From Craterostigma plantagineum (Eukaryota; Streptophyta; Magnoliopsida; Lamiales; Linderniaceae), in contig JAPQWV010001370.1 in assembly GCA_027422505.1 (NCBI GenBank), forward strand, positions 1 through 64,000: a DNA stretch of 64,000 nt, in the 5' to 3' direction. Positions 47,301 to 58,548 of this stretch are shown here, piece by piece. Made by a program: the position numbers and the translations under genes. Within the stretch, counting starts at the first letter, position 1, and every line of letters begins with the position of its first letter. The notes under the pieces are model-generated. The model had not been told where the DNA came from. It saw nothing but the letters and a program-made list of their open reading frames with translations, and ran no database searches.

Positions 47301-47901
47301 AGAGCGACCTACCCTACCTTCCTTACGAAGAGGTGTACCGTCTCTACCATCTCTACGTAGAAAGTGCAAGGGTCCTCAAGGCTTCATCAAGAAAGAATGA
47401 CTCGAGGGACTCTACCGGTTCATGATGCGCCAAATCAAGTATTTCGTCGCGCACCACCTTCAGATGGCTCTAGAGAGCAACATGAAGAAGGTCAACATGA
47501 TCGCTCCGCTCAACAAAGGACCTGAGATCGAAAGGCTTCCCAACAATCACGTGCACATCAGCTCAGTCCTAGGCATCACCTACCACAATCCAATCGCGAA
47601 GAAGAATTGGATGATGCTGAAGACTGAGATCCACAAATTCTGTGATGGGACGCTCAAGGTCATCAGGAGGAATATAGAGCAGAGGCTGGAAGAAATCAAC
47701 AGAGACACGATGCTGAGGATCCATCGGTTCGTAAGAGAACAACCTCTGATGCTGGAACTCCTTGATGACATCGAGGAGCGCCTGGAGCTGCAAAATAGTC
47801 TAGGCAACTTTGAGCATGCACTGGGCTTGAGAAGATCGTACTTTGCCCGACGAGGACAAATGGAACTGAAGAGCAATCAAGCACAAAGGGGGAGATTGTA
47901 G
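44302..47901 (+). pseudogene. Copia-C post-pol ORF, large, different core from A and B, decayed
   Basis: Pieces in order: 44302-44667 (IYLQQFWGRITSHVIEGAYSF), 44664-45104 (PHPWKTLFGIINKCMSPKHAGFD, FVQLIWDDLAEQI, KTASYARWFSVIIRKF), an acidic Pro/Thr/Glu-rich linker (45177-45998), a short helix-forming segment (45995-46080), a Pro/Thr-rich linker (46462-46700), and helical C-terminal parts (46730-46995, 47030-47425, 47422-47901; IRRNIEQRLEEINRDTMLRI). The QFW...WKTLFGIINKC...LIWDDL order resembles uncharacterised proteins I remember next to copia pol in composite-family genomes; a search is needed. Several frameshifts and stops (45102, 45174) disable it. The final frame crosses the polypurine tract and ends with the TAG formed by LTR bases 3-5. 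Confidence 0.75.
47885..47896 (+). promoter_or_regulatory. Polypurine tract of Copia-C
   Basis: AAAGGGGGAGAT lies directly before the LTR start TGTAGAGACTATA. It lies inside the last codons of the post-pol ORF. Confidence 0.9.
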
Positions 47902-48246
47902 AGACTATATTTTATTGTGCTTGATTTCATTAGTTGTCCTTGTAATTTTGGGCTTTATTTGTATTAGTCCATAGATTAGGACTAGTTTGTTATTTATACC
48001 AAGCTTGTTTGGTATAAATACTTGTACAAACAATTGAGCTGAATACAGAAAATTAGAGAATCAATCCAAAAGGCTTTTGAATTAAATTCTAGAGAGAGAA
48101 ACAGCAAAAACTTTCTCACACTAACTGTTTCTCTCTCGTGTTCTTCGAAGAGAGGTTTTCGATCGAAATTCAATTTCTATCATTATAGTCGATTACCTTA
48201 GAATTCATGCCTAGGATTGTTTGAGTTGATACTCGAGGACCTAACA
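47897..48246 (+). repeat. 3' LTR of Copia-C (350 bp)
   Basis: Starts TGTAGAGACTATA after the polypurine tract and ends GGACCTAACA. The same 350-bp family recurs inverted at 49531-49881 and direct at 62961-63310. It contains the TATA region TATAAATA (48013-48020) inside the inverted repeat TATACCAA-N6-TTGGTATA (47995-48016). Confidence 0.92.
47995..48020 (+). promoter_or_regulatory. TATA box embedded in a 22-bp inverted repeat, Copia-C LTR
   Basis: TATACCAA, six bases, TTGGTATA, then AATA: the right arm forms the TATA box TATAAATA. The arms, but not the six-base loop, are identical in the two other LTRs of this family (49760-49781 and 63059-63080). Confidence 0.7.
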
Positions 48247-48442
48247 CTTCTGCCTGTTTCTTTAGCTCTATAAAGTTCAGAAGCCGGCTTCTCCAAACTG
48301 TATATTCGCCTCTCTTGAGTATCGGGGGACGATTGTCGTTTCCAAGTGAGTAGGCGTCCATTTCTTCTTCGAGTTGATGTAGGATCTTCATTTGTTGTTT
48401 TGTTGGTTTGAATTTCGATGTAATGTGCTTGACAAGTAGCAA
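48247..48442 (-). pseudogene. gag: Copia-D gag N-terminus, truncated
   Basis: On the minus strand it starts MLLVKHITSKFKPTKQQ at 48442 and reads DNRPPILKRGEYTVWRSRL, then FIELKKQAEV, a copia Gag opening. It ends at 48247, where the Copia-C 3' LTR abuts, so Copia-C most likely inserted here or was joined by rearrangement. CTTCT (48247-48251) would be the right target duplication, but its left partner is not in the window. Confidence 0.78.
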
Positions 48443-49516
48443 ATTTGTTAGTAGTGTTTGATTCCAAAATGATCGAGGACTATTTTTTATTCAATCTTTA
48501 AAGTTTGACCAAAAATAATTTCTTCGACTTAAAGGCATAGTACTATTTTCGCGCGTCAGGTACTGTTGAAAATTTTAGAGCGTAAATTATTTTTGATTTG
48601 AATGTTATATTGCGACGAAAAGCTGTGTAAACAGTGAAATCAATCGTAAAATTATTTTGTGAAGTTTTGCGATCAAAAAATTTTAAACGTCGAGATTGTT
48701 GAGCAGAATCCACAATAAAGACAATGTTGACTTGCAAAATTGACTAAGTTTTTCGAGCATAAAATTTCTTTAATTGATTTTGGTCGTCAAAGAATAGTAC
48801 CCGAAGGAGTTTCTTGCTGAGTCAAATCTAATTGGTTGACCAAAAAATTTTACGAGCAAGAATCAAATATGTCTGACCGACAAAGTTTTCGAGAGAAAAA
48901 GTTTTGCACGGGGGTCAACATAGTCAATTCCTGTCGAAATTTTAATGCTCAATAATTTTTCTTAACATGTTGACAACAGCGACTTCAGTAACTAATGAGT
49001 ATTCTGATTGAGCAAGATTTCTCGCACGGAGATTTTTGATTGCGAAATTAATTTCGATCGAAGACTCGACGAGAAAAATTGAAATTCACAGTTTAAATAC
49101 AGAATACGATTTTAACACAGGTTCAAGCAAATACTGGAAATTAATCGATGAAACTGCAGGTATATGCTCGAAGTAAGCTACTGAGTACTCACAAACAGAA
49201 CATTAAACATGTTTTAAAGCAAATGATGTTCAATTCGACAAAAATCAGAACATTTCATACTGTTTTCGCACGAATAGTGAAATCACATAATCGAGAATTC
49301 AGCTTAAACCATGATTCTGATTGCTACCGATCTAATCCTGATTGATTTATACTACTTCGACTAGCATAGAAACATCAAATTCAGATCTATTAAGCAAATA
49401 ATTAATTAAATCAGATAGAAAATCGTTTTTCGCGCCAAACTGTTCTTCGATGGAACAGTACCTGATTTCCAAATCGATCCAATTCTAACAATTCAGCTTC
49501 AAACAGATACGAATCT
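48443..49516 (-). other. Copia-D 5' untranslated region
   Basis: AT-rich sequence between the primer site and gag, with many CTCG, TTTTCGA and CGATCGAAA words (for example at 48680, 48748, 48890 and 49050), like the Copia-C spacer and the 63325-64000 leader. There is no gene. Confidence 0.7.
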
Positions 49517-49528
49517 GCTCTGATACCA
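49517..49528 (-). promoter_or_regulatory. Primer binding site of Copia-D, tRNA-iMet type
   Basis: The minus strand reads TGGTATCAGAGC two bases inside the LTR, confirming that 49531-49881 is a 5' LTR in minus orientation. Confidence 0.92.
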
Positions 49529-49530
49529 AT

Positions 49531-49881
49531 TGTTAGGTCCTGAATTATTAACTCTAAGATCCTAGACTTCATTCCTTAGTTAATCGATTAAAATTATTTA
49601 GAATTCAAATTTCGATCGGGAAACTCATTCCAAACCTTGGGAGAGAATTCGCTTTGTGAGATGAAGATTTCTGACTTTTTCTCTCTTGAAATTGTATTGG
49701 CAGCCCTTCGGATCAATTTTCTAAAATCTTCTATTAGTCAGAATGTTTGTACATCTATTTATACCAAAGATACTTGGTATAAATAACAAACTAAGTCCTA
49801 AACGGTGGACTATTACAATAAACATCCCAATCTACGAGGACAGCTAATTAAATCAACGCACAATTAATCTGATATCCTACA
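49531..49881 (-). repeat. 5' LTR of Copia-D (351 bp), minus orientation
   Basis: The minus strand starts TGTAGGATATCAG and ends AGGACCTAACA. It resembles 47897-48246 and 62961-63310 in length, ends and the TATACCAA-N6-TTGGTATA element (49760-49781), but is clearly more diverged from both. Confidence 0.9.
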
Positions 49882-52202
49882 TAAAAATTTCAACTATTGA
49901 ATTTTGCGATCGAGGATTTTTGCGTGTATTTAGGGATTTTCAAGTGCAGACATTAATTTTATTTAAGTGGGCTGATTGGATGTTTTCGATAGTTTGCAAT
50001 TTCTAAGCCCATTACTGTTTACGATCGAGAAACTTATGATCGACAATTTCCATTTGGTACCTTTTTTATTTTTGCTCAACGAATTCCGATCGAGAAATTT
50101 CATTTGGGTTCTAGTTTTTTCGATTGACAAATCGGAAGCAAATTACCATTTGGTCCCAAATCAATTTTCGCTCGAGAAACTATGATTGGAAGTTGCAAAA
50201 TTCCCCCAAATTTCTCGATAGTAAGTTTTTTTAAGTTTTCAGATTGACTCTAGTTTCAAGTACAAACCACATAATTGCTCCCCCTATGTATGAAAATATA
50301 TGTAAATAACTCCATGTAATTCAGAACGGTGACATCGGGCTCCATAGTCAAATTTTGTAGATCTGCAATACTTAAAGCAAAAATATCGAGAATATTAGAG
50401 TTAATTTTGGAAGCAATTTTTCTATTTAGGCGCCCCCTGAAAAGGTTTTAAGGAGAAATTGGTTAAATTCAAATTTATAAAACACGTCAATGATCAAAAT
50501 ATTTAACCAACTAAAATTTAAACCAATGCCGTGCACTCCAAGTCTTGAATAATTCGTGAAGTCCTCCTCATTGTTTCTGCAACACTTAGAGAAAGACCAT
50601 AAAAAATATTTGGAGCTTAAGGCATAAAATTTGTAAATGCTCCCCCACAAATAGTGTATCTCAATTGATTTATCAAACAAGCACATAAACCAATATGAGT
50701 AATGATTACCAAAAAACCGCGATTTATCAAGATTGGCCTAGATACATGGTCCCCTATACATTTAACTATAATTTCGCGCGTGGGTATGAGCGAAAACAAA
50801 TATTAGCATGTTTAACAATTCAGCTCAAATTGAAAGTAATACCGCATATCAGAATGTGCGAAATATAACAAAATATCGCTTTCAATCAATTCCGCATAGA
50901 TGCAAATTACAATTGCATATTAAAATGTGCGATTTATTTTTTATATGTATAATAATTTTGTTTAATTTTCCTATCATGAAAAAAATAAAAAATCCAAGGA
51001 AAATTGATTTATCTTGTTATTATTATATATTTTTATTGTATGAATACTTATATTAATGGGGTCAGATTATTTTGCTTCGCTCATTGCTCGTCAGCAAACT
51101 ATAGTCCAAAGTTCGAAGTATGATCCATTTCGACAACTCTCACTGGGTTCACTCTAGCTCTCATTATTTTTACGTTGGGATTATTATATTTATATCACTC
51201 AAGTCAATACAATCAATATTAAGTCAATTTACCTGTGATCGAGGCGCTTTCAATCATTTCACCAATACAAGAGACCGTCGATTTGGAATCAAATTTTTAA
51301 TTTGGCTCTGACTTACAAGGGAAGGAAAATTTTGGGAAAAATTTGAGCTTTTCGTCGTCTTCCATTTCTTCGTCATTCTCCGTATTTTGGCATTTTTCTC
51401 GTATCTTTTGTCATTCTCATCCTTTAATTTTTCCATATCAGACTACACTTGCTCAAGCTGAAGGGGAGATTATTTTGGCATATTTCTCGTATCTTTTGGA
51501 CTGCTTTTTGTGCCTTGAGCATTTCTCGTGTGCGTTTTCCACCTTCTTTTATCATCTCTTTCTTTGTCATATCTTTTTCTCCCCCTCCTTTTCTCGTTTG
51601 AACATCCCGCCGAAGATTTAGATTGTTGGTAGAAGGCTCAAGGGGTTTCAAATGAAGAAAATGTATCCGGAGAAAGCTCAAAATGGATGACTAAAGGCTA
51701 TGTTAAAGGATGAACATTTTATAGATAAGGCCAAGTGAGGAATTTCCTAAATGCCCTAATCATATTCCGAACGATCAAATGCAAGGTAAAAGCCCTAGAA
51801 TCACTAGTTAAGACAAGCAATTGATGTGTGACTCGCTCAAGATAAGTTCGTAGAAAGGAAATAGTAAGACGGCTAGAATCCTCACTTATGTGAAGTGGCT
51901 TCGTGTCTAGTGGAACAAGCTAATGACCTTTAGACACAAGAATGCGAATTAGACTGACAAAATTAAGCAATTAACCAGATGCATGTCAGGGAAATCTAGT
52001 CGTGACTTAGATCGAGCATCCTAAAGATATCGTCATTACCCTAATATTATAGGTATGTGTATAATATTTTTTAATTTTTATATTTCATTATTGTAGTATT
52101 ATTTATTTTTAATATCTAAATATCGCGCAAAATATAACATTTAAGAATGCAAAACACGTAGGATAGACCAAATGAACAGCACATAGGAGCACGTAGAGCA
52201 CA
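49882..52202 (-). other. Post-pol spacer of the minus-strand Copia-C relative (Copia-G)
   Basis: The reverse complement aligns by eye with the Copia-C spacer (40761-42960). Near 51900-52040 it matches TTTAGGATGCTCGATCTAAGTCACG and the CTTGTGTCTAAAGG segment; near 50240-50460 it matches the paired GGGGGAG blocks. CTCCCCC-type blocks lie at about 50277, 50432, 50640 and 51572. It is cut by Copia-D at 49881, so the expected extra ORF and 3' LTR of this copy are missing. No gene is seen. Confidence 0.7.
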
Positions 52203-54918
52203 TATTAAAGAAGATCAACATGCCTAATTTTTCGACAAGAAATTGGAATGTTTTTTCATCCAATGCTTTAGTGAAAATATCGGCTAGTTGGTACTCCCTG
52301 TTCACAAAAACATGTCAATAGTGCCTTTTTCTACATGATCTTTTATAAAGTGATATCGAATGTCTATGTGTTTCGTGCGTGAGTGGTGAACATGATTACA
52401 CATTATAGCAATGGCACTATAGCTATCACTGTAAATGGGTCTATTATTTAAATTGTACCCATAGTCACGAAGCTGAGTCCTCATCCACAGCATTTGAGAG
52501 CAACAGCTAGCCGTTGCGACGTATTCTGCTTCGGCCGTTGATGCTGACACGAAATTCTGCTTCATGGATTGACCAGCAGACCAGCTTTTCACCTAGAAAT
52601 TGAGCGCCACCGGAGGTGCTTTTCTTGTCCATTCGGCAACCTCCATAATCTGCGTCAGTATAGCCAATTAATTTGAAATTCGTGCCCTTAGGATACCACA
52701 ATCCTAGGGTGGAGGAGCCTTTGAGGTAGCGCAAGATCAGCTTGACCGCAAGCATGTGGGATTTTTAGGTCGGCTTGGAAACAGGCACAGAGGCAGGTGC
52801 CAAACATAATATCCGGCCGGCTGGAGGTGAGATAGAGAAGAGAGCCGATGATGCTGCGATAAAGTGTGATGTCGACAGCTTTTCCAATGGGATCGGCATC
52901 CAACTTGCAGCTGAGAGGCTTGCTCTGATCTTGATAGAACTTCTTCAGAATGTCCTTGATATATTTCGTCTGACTTATGAAGATGCCATCTTCGAGCCGC
53001 CTGACTTGGAGTCCTAAAAAAATTGCATCTCTCCCATGTGACTAATTTAAAACTTGCTCTTCATTAAATCTCAGAACTCCTTGCAGAGCCGTGGATTTGT
53101 TGATCCGAAGATGATGTCGTCTACATAAACTTGAACGACCATTAGATCTTTGTCTTGCCATTTGATGAAGAGGGTCGTATCGATCGTTCCTCGGATGAAT
53201 CCAGACTTCATAGCAAGCACGTGGAGCTTGTTTCAGTCCGTAGAGAGCTTTGTCCAATCCGAATGTTCTTGATCAACAAAGTCTTCTGGCTGAGCGACCT
53301 AGACTTCCTCCTTTAACACACAGTTGAGGAAGGTGGTCTTAACATCCATTTGGTAGACTTTGAAGTCTTTATGGGCCGCATTAGCCAAGAAAAGGTGGAT
53401 GGCTTCAATCCGAGCAACAGGAGTATAAGTCTCATCGTAGTCAATACTTTCCATTTGGTTATATCCATTCGCAACCAGCCTTGCTTTATTCCGGATCACT
53501 TCCCCATCTTCACTCTTTTTGTTCTTAAAGACCCATTTCGTATAATTGTTTTCCCATGCGGACGGGGTATTAATGTCCACACTTGGAGACGCTAGAATTG
53601 GTTGATTTCGTCTTGCATTGCTATTACCCAATCTGGGTCTTTAAGTGCGTCTGCTACCTTGGTTGGCTTACTTTTGCTTACGAAGCAACTAAAGAGACTG
53701 TGTTGATGTCTTGTCCGTACTCCACTCAAAGGGTCACCAATAATCTTATTAACCGGATGTGCTCGAGTCCACTTGTGCTCATGAGGCAGAGTTGAAGTAG
53801 ATGCATCAGACATTTGTGGAGCGAGATTTCCAATAATCCCATATTATTAATTAGATTGAGGTAGTTGTATTTCTGCACTTGAATTGAGCAATTAGGATGA
53901 TACTTCCTCAACAACCATGGTAGGTTCTTCAGTGTTCTGTGGTAGTTCTGAACGGGTGAGGTGGGGACATTTGAAGAGCTTGGTACATCGGCCTCGTTGA
54001 GTGAGGGATCCACCACAGGTGTAGCAGTGATGGTGTCTGGTCGAAATACGGGCTCAAAGAGAGAGTCCAAGTCCTCAAACTCAAGTCTCATAGCTTCTTC
54101 TGACGCTGAATCCTTGCCATCTTCTGTTGGTTTTGTGCCAACACACCAGTGAGAATGGGTTCTGAACTATCATATGCAGAAGCCATCTGGTTAGGCACGG
54201 TCCTGGACTAATGTGTCCAGAAGTCATCAGGTTGGGCACGGGTCCTGGACTGATGTGCCCGAAGCCATCTCTGCCACTTCGTGGAAAGTGATATTGTAGA
54301 TTTCTTTGATAGTTCAGTTGGACTTGATGTATACCCAGTACACCTTTGAAGTTGAAGAATACCCGACCAATGTGGCTTCGAATGCTTTAGGGTCGAACTT
54401 AGCTCGTTGTTCTCTGTCGTTCGCCACAAAGCACTTGCACCCGAAGACCTTGAAGAAAGAAATGTTGCATATTCGCTTGTTAATGATCTCGTACGGAGTC
54501 TTATCGAAGCGCTTGTGAACCACCGTCCCGTTCTGAATGAAACATGCGGTATTTACTGCTTCAGCCCAAAGGAAGTGTGGGAGGCCGGAATGAGTTAACA
54601 TTGTACGTTCGGCTTCCACTGGAGTTCTTCCTTTCAATGACCCCGTTTTGTTGAGGCATCGTGGCGGCTGAGAATTGTTGACTAATCCCAAGTTTCTGAT
54701 AAAAGTCACTGAGGTACTTGTTTTTGAACTCGGTGCTGTTGTCCGTTCGGATGACTTGGATAGTTGCTGCAGTCAATTTTGAGTCGAATTCACGAAATTG
54801 ATGATCAAGTCCCTAGTCTCATCTTTAGTTCGAAGGAACTTCGTCCATGTGTAGCGAGAGAAATCATCAACGATAACCAGCATGTACTTGCGTCGATTGA
54901 TACTCTGTGTCTGCATGC
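52203..54918 (-). pseudogene. pol: Copia-G pol (same family as Copia-C), minus strand
   Basis: In element order: integrase from QSINRRKYMLVIVDDFSRYTW (54900) through RTDNSTEFKNKYLSDF and LPHFLWAEAVNTACF to FKVFGCKCFVANDRE, the linker [37 protein letters not shown] and [22 protein letters not shown] near 53220, and RNase [52 protein letters not shown] and [19 protein letters not shown]. Several frameshifts and stops break it. It is an inverted relative of 38273-40760 and likewise lacks its 5' half. It abuts Copia-E copy 2 at about 54918. Confidence 0.88.
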
Positions 54919-56812
54919 TAAGAATATTGTTTCTATTCCCATTTTGAGCGGAAACAGTTACGAGTTCCATTATAGTAATAATATATGCAATATTTATTTT
55001 GGAAATAGTTGCATCGGAAGCGCAAGTTTACTGAATGGATTTGTCGAAGATAAAACAAAAACTGTGAATACAATCACCAACAACCGAAAACCGGAGTCGA
55101 ACTCGAGACAGCTGTGGCATCTTCAACTCAGTCACGCTGTAGAACAGAAGATTCTTGAGTTGAAGATAAACAGCATTATAAAGCCGTTTGGGTCTGATCC
55201 CTATCCGACTTGCGAATCTTGTATCCTTGGAAAGACGACCCAATCGCCCTTCACAGGGACTTTCACGACAGCTGCAGAACTTCTCAGTTTGATCCACACG
55301 GATGTTTGCAGACTGTTCAGGGTAGCGGCTCGCGGTAACATCCATTATTTTGTTACCTTTACTGATGATCACTCTGGCTTCGGCAAGGTGTATCTCATGA
55401 GCACAATCTGATACTTTTGTATGGTTCAATAAGTACAAGGCTTTGGTGGAAATCAGACTTGAAAGAGCATTAAAGACGTAGATTAGATCGAGGCGGCGAG
55501 TACATGAGCCTCGAGTTTGACGAGTTCTTGGAAGGGAACGGGACCATTGCACATATGTCACCGCCCGAAACACCGCATCTGAACGGTTTGTCCGAACATA
55601 GAAATCGAACTCTGTTGGATAAGGTTCGATCTATGGTGAGCTATACAGACCTGCCCATATGGTTGTGTGGTCATGCCCTCTTGACAGCGGCACACATTCT
55701 GAATAGATGTCCTATAAAATCTGTCGATCGTATTCCATATCAAATATGAACAGAAACGAAAATCGAGTTTGAAACACATTAGGAATTTGGGGTTGCCCTG
55801 CATTCGTGAAAAAGTTCAGACAGATAAATTGGAGTTGAAGACTGTGAAAGGATGTTTTGTCGGGTATCCTGAGGATTCCATGGGGTACCATTTTACTTCC
55901 ACGACGATCAGAGAATCGTTATAGCCCAGGCTCACTTTCTCGAAGAAGATAGCTCGAGAAGGTGGAGTATGTCGTGAAGCAACTCTTGGAGAGTCATCAG
56001 AAAGTTTTCACACTCCAGTGTCGATGACATCAGAGCAGTCCGAGACGCAACCTGAGTTGCGTAAGTCGGGTAGACTATCTCGCCAGCCTCAGAGATACGG
56101 GATGGTCCACATCGAGCACTAGTAGACCTCCCGGATGGTTTTAGACCAATTGGGTGTAAATGGATCTACAAAAGAAAGATTGGATCTGACGGATTGGTTG
56201 ACATAAACAAAGCAAGGCTTGTGGTGAAAAGTCAGAAAGAGGGCATAGACATGAGGAGACGTTTTCGCCTGTCGCTAAGATGAAGTCCATTCGAACCTTG
56301 CTTGCGATAGCTGCGCATTGAGACCTGGCAGATTGATGTGAAAACTGCATTCCCAAATGGATACGATACCTCAAGGAAGAAATATATGTGGAGCAGCCCA
56401 AGGGTTTTACATCACAAGGAGATGCTCATAAGGTGTGCAAACTGAACAAGTCCATTTATGGACTTAACCAAGCCTCCAGAAGCTGGGATCTCCAGTTCGA
56501 TGAAGTGGTCAAGGGCCACTGATTCTTGAAGAACGAAGACGAACCTTGCGTCTACAAGAAAATCAGTGGGAGCAAAATATCTTTCCTCGTATTGTACATG
56601 GACGACATCTTTTTGATAGGAAATGATATTAGAATTGTCTCGACGATGATAGCGTGGCTTTCGACTGAATTCTCCATGAAAGACTTGGGAGAAGCTACCT
56701 ACATCTTTAAGTATTCGCCTTTATAGAGATGGAGAGAATCGTATGTTAAGACTCTCCCATGCCCTTTACTTAGAGAAGGTCCTGAAGCGATATGATATGG
56801 ACAACTAAGAAA
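54919..56812 (+). pseudogene. pol: Copia-E, copy 2: integrase and reverse transcriptase
   Basis: Begins KNIVSIPILSGNSYEFHYSNN, then LWHLQLSHAVEQK, YPTCESCILGK, LIHTDVCRLF, DEFLEGNGTIAHMSPPETP, LSEHRNRTLLD and GCFVGYPEDSMGYH across several frame changes. Decayed RT follows, and from 56526 KNEDEPCVYKKISGSKISF and LVLYMDDIFLIGND with the catalytic YMDD intact. It resumes at 58549 after a truncated gypsy LTR; a part of RT/RNase H (roughly 60 codons) is missing at the break. It is the mirror copy of 36421-38272 but extends to the 3' end. Confidence 0.85.
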
Positions 56813-58548
56813 GGGTTCTTGTAATAGTGAAATTAATACGGGATTACTTTTGTAATGTTCGAAAATTAACGAAGCCAATTTTCGGACAGAACGGATTTTT
56901 CGGCCGAACACAATAATCGGGCCGAGAGCTAAATAGGAAAATATGCACCGAAATAAGGACTAGGAATACATGAAGAAAATCCCAAGGGAATAAAATGGGC
57001 CCAAGTTACTTAGATGGCCGAATTTAAATGGCCCAAATACGTAACTTGAGATAAGCATGGAATTCCTCAATATATAGGGTAAAATACGTTGGAGCCCTAT
57101 TATCTCCTTGTAGAACGTGTGGTAACTAATTATTTACAATAGCTAAGGAGAAACAAAACGTTGGAAACAAAGGCAAAGAAGAAAACAAACAAGAGGAGAA
57201 ATAAGAAAGTCTTGGCAGAATTTCAATTTCAAACTTTGGTGAGTTTCCTATTTATAACTTATAAAATTAGCTCATGAGTTTAGTGCTTTATGGGGCTGCG
57301 TAAAGGAGTTGAAGTTTAGACAGGTGACTAACGAAACACAAGGTGCAGTGAAGGAAATTCGGCCAAATTGATTTGCAACGAACACGGACTGATTTTTCAA
57401 ACTAGGAAGTTATTCTGAACAAAGTTTGGAGGAGAGGTAGGTGGTTTTTAACCCCTACAAACATTTTTAAGCCGTATTAAATTCCTAAAGATGCTTAGAA
57501 TTCGATTGAAAGGTCATTCGAATTCAAAGAGACATATTTTATGATTTTTGGGAATTTTCAAGCATCTTCTTGACGTGTTGTGTATTTGAGCTCAATCTAT
57601 GAGTTCTATGATCTGGTATGTGTTTATATTAATCTGGAATGTGTTCGTGAAGGAGGTTTTAACAATAAGATTGAAGGAATCGATCGAGTTTGATTCGGGC
57701 GATCTAGCTATCTGTCGATGTTACGATTGCGGGTCGATTGAATTCGCGAGTTAAGGATTAGAGAATTTCGAGCGATTTTAAATTTTGCGGGCTGCAGTTT
57801 ATTTCGCGAATCGGGTGAGAGAGGAAATTTTAATTAATAGGAGAATCGCCCGAATTGCTGTTTCGGGTCGTGAAACTTTGTCGCGGGCCAAAAGGGTTTT
57901 CGCACTGAAGTGAGTAAGGATTTTGCGGGCCATAATTCGGATTTCGCGGGCTGACGCAGTTCGCAAACTGTGAGAGAGATCGCGAGCCGACTTTAAGTTC
58001 TTGCGGGCCGACTCACTTTCGCGAGGTGATTCCAGTGAGTGGCGTCGGGCTTCGCGCGGGCTTCTACCAGGTTTTTGCAGGCGTGATCGAACGATTTGCA
58101 AATTTCAGCGAAAACTTCGCGAATTGGAACCTGTACCCTAAGTTTAGCGGGTTGACCAATTTAAATCGGGCGATTCGCGAATTATCGCGAGTGATTTGGC
58201 GAAGTCGGGCATTGACTCGAACGTTTCGCGGGTTGACCAGCTTTGAAAACGTGGGATCAGGCGAAATTAGATTTGGTCTTTGACCAGAGTTGACCAGCGA
58301 ATTTAATTTTGAGCTTTTGGCCTATTTCAGGCCCAATGTTTTTTAATAAAATTATTTTTGGCTCAAATTAATTTTAAATTAGAATATCTTTATACTTTGA
58401 CTATTATTTTCGAGTCAACCCATTATAAATATTATTTTTTATTTTAAAACGTCCGGCTTATTTGATATTTTACGAGTTATGTGATTTGGAGTTTCGAGAC
58501 ATATTACGTGATATATGTGATTGTATCTATGTGCATTTCACGACATGC
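56813..58548 (+). mobile_element. Truncated gypsy LTR inserted in Copia-E copy 2
   Basis: Begins near TTGTAATAGTGAAATTAATACGG, resembling the TGTAATACCCG start of the Tekay LTR, and runs without coding sequence to about 58548. Its last part (about 58440-58548) matches the Tekay LTR only in layout, and the true right end is missing. It carries the TTCGCGGGC array at 57640-58280. The deletion at its right border also removed part of the Copia-E RT. Borders are approximate. Confidence 0.6.
57640..58280 (+). other. Dispersed motif array in the truncated gypsy LTR, core TTCGCGGGC(T/C)
   Basis: About 25 copies or variants of TTCGCGGGC, TTGCGGGCC, TTCGCGAATT and TCGCGAG lie in 640 bases, for example at 57787, 57804, 57922, 57941, 58001, 58017, 58045, 58109, 58168 and 58224. 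GC content rises sharply here against an AT-rich background. Third example in this window of an LTR array built on its own CG-containing word. Confidence 0.7.

Noticed and set aside
49531..49881. 3' LTR of the minus-strand Copia-G
   Set aside because: A primer site lies on the side away from Copia-G and no polypurine tract precedes it, so it is the 5' LTR of a different element (Copia-D).
57799..58283. Frames on both strands rich in Arg/Ser/Glu in the truncated gypsy LTR
   Set aside because: The composition follows from the TTCGCGGGC motif array; both strands are open for the same reason.
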